NCBI GenBank assembly: GCA_002716165.1
Contig: PAZT01000004.1
Span: forward strand, 28,001-46,618
DNA: 18,618 nt
Direction of reading: 5' to 3'
From: Deltaproteobacteria bacterium
GTDB lineage: Bacteria > SAR324 > NAC60-12
Positions 7,623 through 15,036 of this stretch are shown piece by piece. The position numbers and the translations under genes were made by a program. Position 1 is the stretch's first letter, and the number at the start of each line of letters is the position of its first letter. Under the pieces are notes generated by a model, which saw only the letters and a program-made list of their open reading frames with translations, was not told the origin of the DNA and searched no databases.

Positions 7623-7798
7623 TAGTTGTATGCTCCTTCGCATTTTCGACAAATAGTCCAACGTGCTTTTGCTCTTGGCGGGTCCACAATGCACTGGCGG
7701 CAAACAACTTCTCCACAACGGTGACATATCATTTTGCTTGCCTGAAAACGTGACATGGACTTACTGCATACATTACAAAATTCATCCAGTCTTTTCAT
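7622..7798 (-). CDS. 58-aa FYVE-like eight-cysteine zinc-finger microprotein
   Basis: Reading the minus strand from the ATG at 7798 to TAA at 7624-7622 gives 58 aa with four CxxC pairs: C8/C11, C25/C28, C33/C36 and C50/C53. The spacing is x13, x4 and x13. The core CHRCGEVVCRQC (25-36) follows the FYVE-type consensus C-R-x-C-G-x3-C-x2-C closely. The basic R-[RK]-H-H-C phosphoinositide-binding motif of eukaryotic FYVE domains is absent, so lipid binding is not implied. The protein should bind two zinc ions in cross-brace fashion. There is no signal peptide, so it is probably cytosolic, acting in protein or nucleic-acid contacts. Its stop overlaps the start of the exported protein, and it supplies that gene's Shine-Dalgarno. 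No Shine-Dalgarno is visible before its own ATG. The regular cysteine pairs argue strongly that the frame is real. Confidence 0.75.
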   Translation of the reverse strand: MKRLDEFCNVCSKSMSRFQASKMICHRCGEVVCRQCIVDPPRAKARWTICRKCEGAYN

Positions 7799-7973
7799 CT
7801 ATTAATCTGTTGAATTTTTTTCAAAAAATATTAAATTTGAAATACTTCTGCTTTCAAAAATTAGATCTAAAATATAAATTTTATAGATGAATTCAAACTC
7901 TTATTTTAATTTGACTACTTAATAATGTCATCTAAATTGATGAGTAATTTCAAGGTTTAATATATGCTTGGAT

Positions 7974-8002
7974 TTGACTTTCATCAAAAAAATTAATTTA
8001 AT
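7974..8002 (+). promoter_or_regulatory. Candidate sigma-70 promoter for the DksA-like gene
   Basis: TTGACT (7974-7979) and TTTAAT (7997-8002) each match the consensus hexamers at five of six positions, with an ideal 17-base spacer. Transcription would start near 8009, about 107 bases before the DksA-like ATG. The surroundings are AT-rich, so chance matches are not rare. Confidence 0.4.
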
Positions 8003-8020
8003 TTGCAAAAAATAATTAAA

Positions 8021-8036
8021 TGGATTTGATTTTGCA
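8021..8036 (+). promoter_or_regulatory. Candidate sigma-54 promoter upstream of the DksA-like gene
   Basis: TGG at 8021-8023 and TTGCA at 8032-8036 give the GG-N10-GC geometry of -24/-12 promoters. The inner positions (ATTT) do not match the CACG of the consensus. A start near 8047 would leave a leader of about 70 bases before the ATG at 8117. The similar site before flhA raises interest. Confidence 0.3.
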
Positions 8037-8116
8037 GATAGAATTTGCTTAAATTTGACTGTATCTTAACATAAGGAAGCTTACCTTAATACGTAAAACC
8101 TCATAACAATTGTGCC

Positions 8117-8506
8117 ATGAAAGAAATAAAACGTCTGCTCTTGAAAGAGAAGGCGGCAATTCTCTCTGAAATTCAGGAAAAAACAGAGACTAATGGAGTT
8201 AACAAAACTGAAATTGGTGACGCCATAGATTCTTCAGTAGAGGAGCAGGAACGCGAGTTAGATCTATTACTTCAGGATAGAGAACAATCAAGACTTGAAG
8301 GGATTGAAATTGCACTAAAGCGCATTGAATCGGATGACTTTGGATATTGTGATGAATGCGGAGAAGAAATATCTAAAAAAAGACTACTTGCTTTTCCTTT
8401 AGCTCGAACTTGCATCAATTGCCAGTCAAATATTGAACGCAGCCGACTTGCACAAAATGCGTTTTCCCGTGCAGGATACTCCAGTCAAATACTAGGTGAA
8501 GAGTGA
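8117..8506 (+). CDS. DksA/TraR-family zinc-finger regulator
   Basis: A 129-aa protein with an N-terminal coiled-coil hairpin (about 1-72) and a C4 zinc finger formed by C78, C81, C99 and C102 in YCDECGEEISKKRLLAFPLARTCINCQ. The coiled-coil tip carries GDAIDSSVEEQ (34-44), corresponding to the D-x-x-D-x-A tip of DksA that enters the RNA polymerase secondary channel. D35 and D38 are kept, while the Ala position is Ser40. DksA-family proteins alter transcription initiation, usually with ppGpp. This one is slightly shorter than E. coli DksA (151 aa), and a CarD-like or TraR-like role is possible. It heads the plus-strand run leading into fliR, 153 bp downstream, which suggests but does not prove a link to flagellar regulation. 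Confidence 0.88.
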   Translation: MKEIKRLLLKEKAAILSEIQEKTETNGVNKTEIGDAIDSSVEEQERELDLLLQDREQSRLEGIEIALKRIESDDFGYCDECGEEISKKRLLAFPLARTCINCQSNIERSRLAQNAFSRAGYSSQILGEE

Positions 8507-8659
8507 TTTTTTTTCTCACAACGCTTGTGTCTATATATATCTGACTGCTTCGCAAAAAGGTCCCTGCATTTTAAAATACCTGCGTCAAAAAAAGTTTTTT
8601 TAATTTAAATACTACCAGAAAATAGTCCCGTAAACTAAGGCCTATAGTAACAGAACTGC

Positions 8660-9442
8660 ATGGCTAATCTGCTGAATTATGATGCCAGCCAGCTAATGGC
8701 TTTTATTCTGGTGCTTGTGCGTGTAAGTGCAATAATTCTTACCGCACCAGTCTTTGGAAGCTCAAGTACCCCTCCACAAATAAAAGTAGTTTTAAGCCTT
8801 GTGCTGGCTCTAATTCTTTACCCTTTCGTTCCTAGTTTTGCAGTTTTTCCAGACCGTCCAGACCATTACATTTTACTAGTTGCAAGTGAAATTTTGATTG
8901 GAGTAGTTTTGGGTATTATTGGTCGTTTTTTATTCGCTGCAGTGGAATTCGCGGGTACTGTTATTGGTTTTCAGATGGGGCTAGCTATGGCAAATGTACT
9001 TGACCCTCAGTCTCAGGAACAAGTTTCTCTTGTGGGAAGATTTGAGAGCACAACCGCAACTCTAATATTTTTGGCAATGGACGGACACTTAATATTTATT
9101 CAGGCAATGGTAAGAAGCTATAAAATTCTTCCTCCGGGCGGTGCAAATATAAACCAGCCTTTGGTCGACAAATTAACAGAGCTATCTGCCAGTGTTTTCG
9201 TTATAGGTCTACAAATTGGTGCACCTTTAATTGTAGCTCTTTTTCTTGCTAACGCAGTAATTGGTCTTCTGGCCCGTTCAGTGCCACAAATACAGATTTT
9301 TATTGTCGGTTTTCCACTGACTATAATGCTGGGATTATTATTTATGCTTTTCGGGATGCCTTTTTTTGCACAAGCTGTTCACAAAATGTTTGAGATGCTT
9401 GACACACAGATATTTGACGCTCTCAAATTGCTTGGAGGATAA
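8660..9442 (+). CDS. fliR: Flagellar type III export gate protein FliR
   Basis: A 260-aa integral membrane protein with about six hydrophobic segments. The N-terminal segment LMAFILVLVRVSAIILTAPVFG (12-33) followed by S-S-S-T-P-P-Q-I-K and a hydrophobic stretch is typical of FliR. So are the middle block FAGTVIGFQMGLAMANVLDP and the C-terminal PQIQIFIVGFPLTIMLGL region. FliR joins FliP and FliQ in the export gate in the inner membrane at the flagellar base. The usual upstream fliP and fliQ are missing here: the preceding gene is the DksA-like regulator, so the gate genes are split. The length is normal. No good Shine-Dalgarno precedes the ATG. Confidence 0.93.
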   Translation: MANLLNYDASQLMAFILVLVRVSAIILTAPVFGSSSTPPQIKVVLSLVLALILYPFVPSFAVFPDRPDHYILLVASEILIGVVLGIIGRFLFAAVEFAGTVIGFQMGLAMANVLDPQSQEQVSLVGRFESTTATLIFLAMDGHLIFIQAMVRSYKILPPGGANINQPLVDKLTELSASVFVIGLQIGAPLIVALFLANAVIGLLARSVPQIQIFIVGFPLTIMLGLLFMLFGMPFFAQAVHKMFEMLDTQIFDALKLLGG

Positions 9443-9549
9443 CAATTAACATAATCAAAAAAACTAACAACCATTAAATGCGACTTAATCAAACAATGCT
9501 AAGTATATTCTGGTTAATCCGGCATAAAAAAAATTTTCTTTCAGGATAA

Positions 9550-10614
9550 ATGGCAGAACAACAGGGTCAGGAAAAAACTGAAGCTCCTACTGAGAAAAAA
9601 CGAAGAGAATCCCGTGAAGAAGGACAGGTGGCTTTCAGCCGAGAGCTTCCTTCAGCTGCTTTGCTTGCCGGCATTCTACTGACACTTATAGCGACAAGTC
9701 CACTTATTTTAGACGCCTTCCAGGAAATGACGACTAAAATTTTCCTAGAAATTTCTAATGCAGATGAAATATCAATTGACAGCATATATGACTTATCTGG
9801 AGAAATTTTCTATACTTTGCTTCCGGCATTCAGTCCTTTTGCGGCAATTATTATTCTTGTAGGTATTTTGGCCTCTGTTTTACAGGTTGGTGCTCAAATC
9901 ACCTTGAAAGCAATTGCTCCTAAATTTAATAAAATCAGTCCATTGACTGGATTAAAAAGATTATTCTCCACTCAATCCCTAGCTGATTTTCTTAAAAGCA
10001 TGGCAAAACTAATTATTGTGGGAATAGTGGGCTACATAACATACATGGATAGAATTACTGAAATCAATGGGCTATCAGTAGCAACACCCGAGGCTATTCT
10101 AGAATATAACTTTACTGTAGTGGCTGAAGTTTCAGGAAAGATAGTTCTGGCCTTAGTAGCAATTGCAATTTTTGATTATCTCTATCAGCGCTGGCATCAT
10201 GAAAAGCAACTGATGATGACCAAGCAGGAAGTAAAGGAAGAGACAAAACAGACTGAAGGTGACCCGCAACTTAAAGCACGAATTCGCCAGATTCAGCGCG
10301 AAATGTCAAATGCCAGAATGATGCAAGAAGTTCCAAAAGCTGACGCACTGATCGTCAACCCAACACACTTCTCGGTAGCAGTACTTTATGACCGTGATGT
10401 AATGGAAGCCCCTGAAGTTATAGCAAAAGGTGCCGACCACATGGCACTTCGCATGCGTACTGTAGCAAGAGAGAATAGCGTTCCAATTCTTGAGCGTCCC
10501 GAATTAGCACGTGATTTATATGCAAATGTAGAGGTCGGTGAAACAATTCCAGAACGATTTTACAAAGCAATCGCAGAAATTTTAGCCTTTGTATACCGCA
10601 TTCGCAGAAAATAA
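9550..10614 (+). CDS. flhB: Flagellar export switch protein FlhB
   Basis: A 354-aa protein. The N-terminus has the charged start EKTEAPTEKKRRESREEGQ (8-26) characteristic of FlhB, then four hydrophobic segments to about residue 210. The cytoplasmic domain carries the autocleavage motif NPTH (N270-H273), which switches export from rod/hook to filament substrates. GDPQLKARIRQIQREM (237-252) and PILERPELARDLY in the C-terminal part are also family hallmarks. Length is normal. An AGGA Shine-Dalgarno sits just before the ATG. It follows fliR by 107 bp and precedes flhA by 156 bp, the usual order. Confidence 0.95.
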   Translation: MAEQQGQEKTEAPTEKKRRESREEGQVAFSRELPSAALLAGILLTLIATSPLILDAFQEMTTKIFLEISNADEISIDSIYDLSGEIFYTLLPAFSPFAAIIILVGILASVLQVGAQITLKAIAPKFNKISPLTGLKRLFSTQSLADFLKSMAKLIIVGIVGYITYMDRITEINGLSVATPEAILEYNFTVVAEVSGKIVLALVAIAIFDYLYQRWHHEKQLMMTKQEVKEETKQTEGDPQLKARIRQIQREMSNARMMQEVPKADALIVNPTHFSVAVLYDRDVMEAPEVIAKGADHMALRMRTVARENSVPILERPELARDLYANVEVGETIPERFYKAIAEILAFVYRIRRK

Positions 10615-10684
10615 AGTCCACTCAGACTCTGCTACTACACCTTATATTTGGTAAGTATAGTCATTATTATTTCATTCCTTATTT

Positions 10685-10700
10685 TGGAGCACTAATTGCA
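10685..10700 (+). promoter_or_regulatory. Candidate sigma-54 promoter upstream of flhA
   Basis: TGG at 10685-10687 and TTGCA at 10696-10700 form the GG-N10-GC arrangement of -24/-12 promoters, and one of the four CACG positions also matches. A start near 10711 would give a leader of about 60 bases that includes the inverted repeat at 10733-10751. It lies in the 156-bp flhB-flhA gap, so flhA-flhF-fliA could be a separate transcription unit. An activator site was not identified. Confidence 0.4.
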
Positions 10701-10732
10701 AAAGGGAGAACATAACTTTTCTTTATAAAGAT

Positions 10733-10751
10733 GTGAAATTATTTATTTCAC
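10733..10751 (+). repeat. Perfect 7-bp inverted repeat in the flhA leader
   Basis: GTGAAAT, five bases, then ATTTCAC. The stem ends 19 bases before the GTG start of flhA. There is no following T-run, so it is not a standard terminator. It could be an operator or an RNA hairpin near the ribosome-binding site. Confidence 0.45.
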
Positions 10752-10770
10752 CCTTGGTAATGGATAACCA

Positions 10771-12861
10771 GTGGCCACAGCAACTATACCTATAAATAAT
10801 GTTTTAAGACAGTCTGATGTAGTTCTAGCCGCTGGCGTTATGGCAATGCTGCTAATCATGGTAGTTCCTCTGCCACTTTTGATTTTAGACTTACTGCTTG
10901 CGTTGAGCATCACAATCGGCGTCCTTATACTTTTTGTTGCATTATTCACCAAAAGTTCTCTCGAGTTTTCTTCATTTCCCTCAGTGCTGCTAATTGCTAC
11001 AATTTTTCGGCTTTCAGTTAACGTTGCATCTACTCGTCTGATCCTTATTGAAGGACATCAGGGTACTGGTGCTGCTGGTTCGATCATCAATTCCTTTGGA
11101 GAATTTGTGGTAGGCGGTAACCAGATAGTAGGTATCATCATATTCCTGATTCTCGTTATAATCAATTTCGTTGTCATCACCAAGGGTACAGGTCGAATCG
11201 CGGAGGTTGCTGCAAGATTCACATTGGATGCAATGCCAGGAAAACAGATGGCAATTGATGCGGATTTAAACGCTGGACTTATTGATGAAGATGAAGCTCG
11301 CAGCCGTCGCTCAACTATTCAAAGAGAATCAGATTATTTTGGTGCTCTAGACGGTGCAAGTAAGTTTGTACGAGGTGACGCCATTGCTGGTCTAATAATT
11401 ACCTCAATTAACATATTAGGTGGGTTGCTCGTAGGAGTGACTCAGTTCGAAATGACAACTGGAGACGCCTTCAATTCATACGCAACACTGACAATTGGAG
11501 ATGGACTTGTTTCTCAAATTCCCGCACTTATTATTTCCATTGCTGCAGGTATCGCAGTTACGAAAGCATCAGGTGAAAATAAAATTTCAGTTGATTTACA
11601 AACCCAGATTTTCAGTAATGTTCAGGCACTTTACGTTGTATCAGCTGTGCTTCTTACCTTTTCATTAATCCCCGGACTTCCCATTGCACCTTTTATGCTT
11701 CTAGCAGTTCTAACTTTTACCCTAGCACAGGTCAGTAAGAGATCAAATATACAACTTGCCGAAGAGGAACACCAGGAAGAACAGGCTAGACTGCAAAAGG
11801 AGTTAAGCGAGGAGCCAGAAGACATTGAGTCACTTCTTCCTATAGACGTACTCGGAATGGAACTTGGTTATGGAATGATTCCACTTGTTGATGAAGAACA
11901 GGACGGAGAACTTTTGAAACGCATTAAAGCCATAAGAAGACAAATTGCACTAGATTATGGTTATGTTGTACCTCCACTTCATATAAAAGATAATTTGGAA
12001 CTCTCCCCGGGTGAATACTCAATTACAATCAAAGGGATCGAGATTGCCCGCAATGAGCTCATGATAGGAAACCATCTTGCCATGAAAACTGGAGATGTTG
12101 ATGAAGAGATTCCTGGTGTTGATACTGTTGAACCTGCTTTTGGACTGCCTGCAATCTGGATATCTGAAGAAGATGAGGAACGTGCCCAATTTGCAGGATA
12201 TACAGTAGTTGACCTACCTACTGTACTAGCTACCCATCTTACTGAAATCCTGAAAAACCATGCCTACGAATTTATTGGCCGCCAGGAAACCCAAAAACTA
12301 ATAGATACTCATGCTGAAACTGAACCGAAAGTTGTTGAAGAATTAATACCATCACTGTTATCATTGGGAGTCGTTCAAAAAGTACTGCAGAATTTGCTTC
12401 GGGAACTTGTTTCTATCAGAGATCTTCATACGGTACTTGAAACGCTAGCAGATGTGGCTCCAATCACTAAAGATCCAGAGCTACTTACTGAGCATGTCCG
12501 ACAGAGTTTATCTCGGCAAATTACCAGACAATACCAAACTCCAGACGGTTTGCTCCCTCTTATAACCATGAACCAAGATTTAGAGAATCAAATTGCAAGT
12601 GCAATCCAAGATTCTGGACAGGGAGCCTATCTCGGCTTGAATCCTAACATGGCACAGGCGATTATAAACGGAATTGATGGAATGATGGAACTTTTTTCGG
12701 TCAACAATTATCAGCCTCTGTTGCTATGTTCTCCACTGATTCGACCCCATGTAAAAAAACTGGTGGAGCGTTTTATTCCAAATCTGGTAGTTCTGTCACA
12801 TAATGAAGTGGCGCACGACGTGCGAATCGAAGCTTTAGGAGTTGTGGAGCTGAGTGGTTAG
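10771..12861 (+). CDS. flhA: Flagellar export gate protein FlhA
   Basis: A 696-aa protein of the FHIPEP family. Its first 330 residues contain about eight membrane helices. The conserved cytoplasmic loop GRIAEVAARFTLDAMPGKQM (141-160) and AIDADLNAGLIDEDEARSRR (161-180) is intact. A charged linker rich in Glu/Gln (about 332-352) leads to the C-terminal cytoplasmic domain, which docks chaperone-substrate complexes. FlhA forms the nonameric ring of the flagellar export gate and couples export to proton motive force. The start is GTG at 10771: an in-frame TAA lies six bases upstream, and the N-terminus then has the usual short lead before the first helix. An out-of-frame ATG at 10760 lies just before it. 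No clear Shine-Dalgarno is seen. Length is normal. Confidence 0.95.
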   Translation: MATATIPINNVLRQSDVVLAAGVMAMLLIMVVPLPLLILDLLLALSITIGVLILFVALFTKSSLEFSSFPSVLLIATIFRLSVNVASTRLILIEGHQGTGAAGSIINSFGEFVVGGNQIVGIIIFLILVIINFVVITKGTGRIAEVAARFTLDAMPGKQMAIDADLNAGLIDEDEARSRRSTIQRESDYFGALDGASKFVRGDAIAGLIITSINILGGLLVGVTQFEMTTGDAFNSYATLTIGDGLVSQIPALIISIAAGIAVTKASGENKISVDLQTQIFSNVQALYVVSAVLLTFSLIPGLPIAPFMLLAVLTFTLAQVSKRSNIQLAEEEHQEEQARLQKELSEEPEDIESLLPIDVLGMELGYGMIPLVDEEQDGELLKRIKAIRRQIALDYGYVVPPLHIKDNLELSPGEYSITIKGIEIARNELMIGNHLAMKTGDVDEEIPGVDTVEPAFGLPAIWISEEDEERAQFAGYTVVDLPTVLATHLTEILKNHAYEFIGRQETQKLIDTHAETEPKVVEELIPSLLSLGVVQKVLQNLLRELVSIRDLHTVLETLADVAPITKDPELLTEHVRQSLSRQITRQYQTPDGLLPLITMNQDLENQIASAIQDSGQGAYLGLNPNMAQAIINGIDGMMELFSVNNYQPLLLCSPLIRPHVKKLVERFIPNLVVLSHNEVAHDVRIEALGVVELSG

Positions 12862-12889
12862 ACAATTTAAGATCAAAATAGATTATAAT
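12859..12889 (+). promoter_or_regulatory. Weak candidate promoter before flhF
   Basis: TAGACA (12859-12864, overlapping the flhA stop codon) and a perfect TATAAT (12884-12889) are 19 bases apart, longer than ideal. It may give flhF-fliA extra transcription, but read-through from flhA is the simpler assumption. Confidence 0.3.
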
Positions 12890-12914
12890 GTTTATTGCTT
12901 AATTTAAATAATAA

Positions 12915-12933
12915 CTAAAAACCCGTTTTTTAG
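12915..12933 (+). repeat. Imperfect inverted repeat before flhF
   Basis: CTAAAAAC and GTTTTTTAG (one extra T) are separated by two bases and end 12 bases before the flhF ATG. The stem is AT-rich and weak, so a role as terminator or leader hairpin is uncertain. Confidence 0.3.
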
Positions 12934-12945
12934 ATTCAAAATCAG

Positions 12946-14241
12946 ATGAACCTGAAACGCTATCGCGTCAAAAATATTAAGGAAGCACTTACTTTCATAA
13001 AACGAGATCTTGGTCCTGATGCCCTGATTGTTTCCACTCGTCAAGTCAAAGAAGGCAAGGGGGCATTCGGTATGTTTGGTAAAACAATTTTAGAGGTAAC
13101 TGCTGCCGCAAGTGAAGCAAAAAAACCCTTGGCACCTTCAAAGTCAGCAGACTCGAAAGCAGTAGAAACATTCAGGCATGATTCAGAAATATCTGAAGCT
13201 GCCATGGCTAACACTTTCTTAACTCCAAATAATAAATCCGCACTTTCAATCTCTGGTGAAACAAGGAAAATGATGCTTCCAATTCAAGAGGAACTTCAGG
13301 GAATAAGATTAACCTTAGGAGATTTGACTAATCAGTCAGATGGATTTAATAACAATATGATAGGTCAGTTGAAAAATGAGCTCGGTGAAATGCGCCACAT
13401 GTTGCACATACTAACTTCCCGTTCAAATTCACTCTCTGAACCAGATCTTCCAGAAAATCTGCTATTGCTCTACCAGCAAATGAAGTTCGGCGGTCTGGAA
13501 GAGAAATTCGCCCGACGAATTGTGCTTGAAGCTCAGCGCAATATTAATGAAGATGACGGATTAAATTACGCTTATGTAAAAATTTTCATAGCCAGGATGC
13601 TGATGAAAATTATAAAAATTACAAAAGGACTAGAGGGCCTAAAAACCCGACAGAAAATAGTGGCTCTACTAGGACCTACTGGAGTAGGTAAGACTACAAC
13701 TGTTGCGAAAATTGCTTCAGAACAAATGACCAAATACAAGCGAAAGGTAGCCCTAATTTCCGTTGATACTAATCATAGTCCAGCTGCCAAGCAGATTCGC
13801 TCTTTTGCAAAAATTATCAATGCTCCTATGAGTGTTGTTAAAGATAAATCGGAAATGAACAAAGCTATCAGAGACTATGGAGACTATGAATCTATAATTA
13901 TTGATACTGACGGATGCTCGCAGCGAAATGAAAAACATCTTCTGGGAATGCGTGAATTATTTGATGAGCGGGGGCGAATACATAATTACCTAGTTCTAAG
14001 CGCTACCAGCAAAGATAGTGACATGAACGAAGTTACACGAAAATTTGGAAGTATGCCCATTGACAGCATTATTTTCACAAAACTTGATGAAAGCGCTACA
14101 TATGGTTCGCTTTTTAATCATGCAATTCGTTTCAAAAAACCCCTCTCATATTTGTCTGTTGGACAAAAATTCCCTGAAGATATTGAGATTGCTTCAAAGG
14201 AACGATTGGTGGATTTACTACTGAACATATCTGGAACCTAA
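12946..14241 (+). CDS. flhF: Flagellar SRP-type GTPase FlhF, with altered G2/G3 motifs
   Basis: A 431-aa protein. Its N-terminal B domain begins MNLKRYRVKNIKEALTFIKR (1-20), followed by a variable linker (about 55-165), an N domain (about 165-232) and a G domain (about 236-431). Within the G domain the P-loop GPTGVGKTTTVAKIA (243-257), TKLDE (378-382) and GQKFPEDIE (406-414) are standard. FlhF is the SRP-like GTPase that sets flagellar position and number and recruits early basal-body parts. Two nucleotide motifs are unusual: DTYR-type G2 reads DTNHSPAAKQIR (274-285), and the G3 DTAGR reads DTDGC (320-324). These changes could slow or abolish hydrolysis, or alter FlhG-dependent activation. 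The gene follows flhA by 84 bp. The MinD-like flhG that usually comes next is missing. Confidence 0.9.
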   Translation: MNLKRYRVKNIKEALTFIKRDLGPDALIVSTRQVKEGKGAFGMFGKTILEVTAAASEAKKPLAPSKSADSKAVETFRHDSEISEAAMANTFLTPNNKSALSISGETRKMMLPIQEELQGIRLTLGDLTNQSDGFNNNMIGQLKNELGEMRHMLHILTSRSNSLSEPDLPENLLLLYQQMKFGGLEEKFARRIVLEAQRNINEDDGLNYAYVKIFIARMLMKIIKITKGLEGLKTRQKIVALLGPTGVGKTTTVAKIASEQMTKYKRKVALISVDTNHSPAAKQIRSFAKIINAPMSVVKDKSEMNKAIRDYGDYESIIIDTDGCSQRNEKHLLGMRELFDERGRIHNYLVLSATSKDSDMNEVTRKFGSMPIDSIIFTKLDESATYGSLFNHAIRFKKPLSYLSVGQKFPEDIEIASKERLVDLLLNISGT

Positions 14242-14257
14242 AAAATTAGTGGTATCA

Positions 14258-15016
14258 ATGCCTACCACACAAAACCCCTACACAGAACAGACCCGTCATA
14301 GCAGGGAAGAGCAGCTTGAAAAGCATGCTCATCTGGTTAAACGTGTGGTTACTAGAATGGCTGCACGTCTACCCCCAAGTGTAGACCAAGATGAACTTTA
14401 TCACGTAGGCAGCATTGGTCTGTTAGACGCAGTTGATAAGTTTGATCCCAAACGAGATGTACAGTTTAAAACATATGCTGAATTCCGCATCAAGGGTGCT
14501 ATACTTGATGAGTTGCGTTCAATGGATTGGGTACCACGATCTGTTCGTTCAGCTACCAATGAATGGAGCCAAGTATGGCGCAAAATGACTTTTGAGCATG
14601 GGCGGGAACCAAGTGATTATGAAATGGCTGAAGAGTTGGATATGACTCTAGATGAATATCACCAGTTTATTGTCAAGGCTAGTCCCACTCCATTAATCTC
14701 CATAGAAGAATTTAAATCTCAATCTAATCAGGAAGAAAGCACAAGTTTACTAGATATTCTTTCAAAACCAGGAGAAAAAGATCCTTTTGATCTTCTTTCA
14801 ATGCAACAAGTTAAAAACAAGCTTGCTGAAGCAATTTCTCAGCTTGATGAGCGGGAGCAGCTCATTCTAAAACTTTATTATGAAGAAGATCTTAACTTAA
14901 AGGAAATTGGAGAAGTTCTGGGTATTATTGAATCCCGGGTTTCTCAGATTAGAACAAAAATAATACTCAAGCTCAGGGCAAAATTAAGACTGCTGATCAG
15001 GGAAAAAATGGATTGA
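14258..15016 (+). CDS. fliA: Flagellar sigma factor FliA (sigma-28, WhiG-like)
   Basis: A sigma factor of about 252 aa. Region 2 is visible from LVKRVVTRMAARLPPSVDQDELYHVGSIGLLDAVDKFDP through FKTYAEFRIKGAILDELRSMDWVPRSVR. Region 3 follows with EWSQVWRKMTFEHGREPSDYEMAEEL, and region 4 with LDEREQLILKLYYEEDLNLKEIGEVLGI and RVSQIRTKIILKLRAKL. The missing region 1 and the length fit the FliA/WhiG class, which directs late flagellar and chemotaxis genes. I chose the ATG at 14258, although a GTG three codons earlier (14249) is also possible; neither has a convincing Shine-Dalgarno. It starts 16 bases after flhF with no terminator between them, so the two are co-transcribed. An anti-sigma FlgM gene is not present. 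Confidence 0.93.
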   Translation: MPTTQNPYTEQTRHSREEQLEKHAHLVKRVVTRMAARLPPSVDQDELYHVGSIGLLDAVDKFDPKRDVQFKTYAEFRIKGAILDELRSMDWVPRSVRSATNEWSQVWRKMTFEHGREPSDYEMAEELDMTLDEYHQFIVKASPTPLISIEEFKSQSNQEESTSLLDILSKPGEKDPFDLLSMQQVKNKLAEAISQLDEREQLILKLYYEEDLNLKEIGEVLGIIESRVSQIRTKIILKLRAKLRLLIREKMD

Positions 15017-15036
15017 TAAATTTAATCACAAATACA

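Larger units (their letters stand above)
7799..8116 (+). other. Divergent intergenic region between the zinc-finger and DksA-like genes
   Basis: This 318-bp, very AT-rich spacer separates a minus-strand pair from the flagellar-side plus-strand run. It contains a sigma-70-like promoter at 7974-8002 and a sigma-54-like site at 8021-8036, both pointing towards the DksA-like gene (listed separately). I see no coding frame with gene-like composition and no strong hairpin. A minus-strand promoter for the zinc-finger gene must lie in the left part, but no clear -35/-10 pair stands out. Confidence 0.5.

Noticed and set aside
7663..7890. 75-aa plus-strand frame over the zinc-finger gene
   Set aside because: It is antisense to the four CxxC pairs of the microprotein and ends in AT-rich intergenic sequence with no protein-like pattern.
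8023..8054. TTGATT/TTAAAT pair as another promoter
   Set aside because: Both hexamers match only four of six positions; the 7974-8002 pair is better.
8587..8601. A7-G-T7 tract before fliR
   Set aside because: It is a simple self-complementary A/T tract with no room for a stable loop and no clear role.
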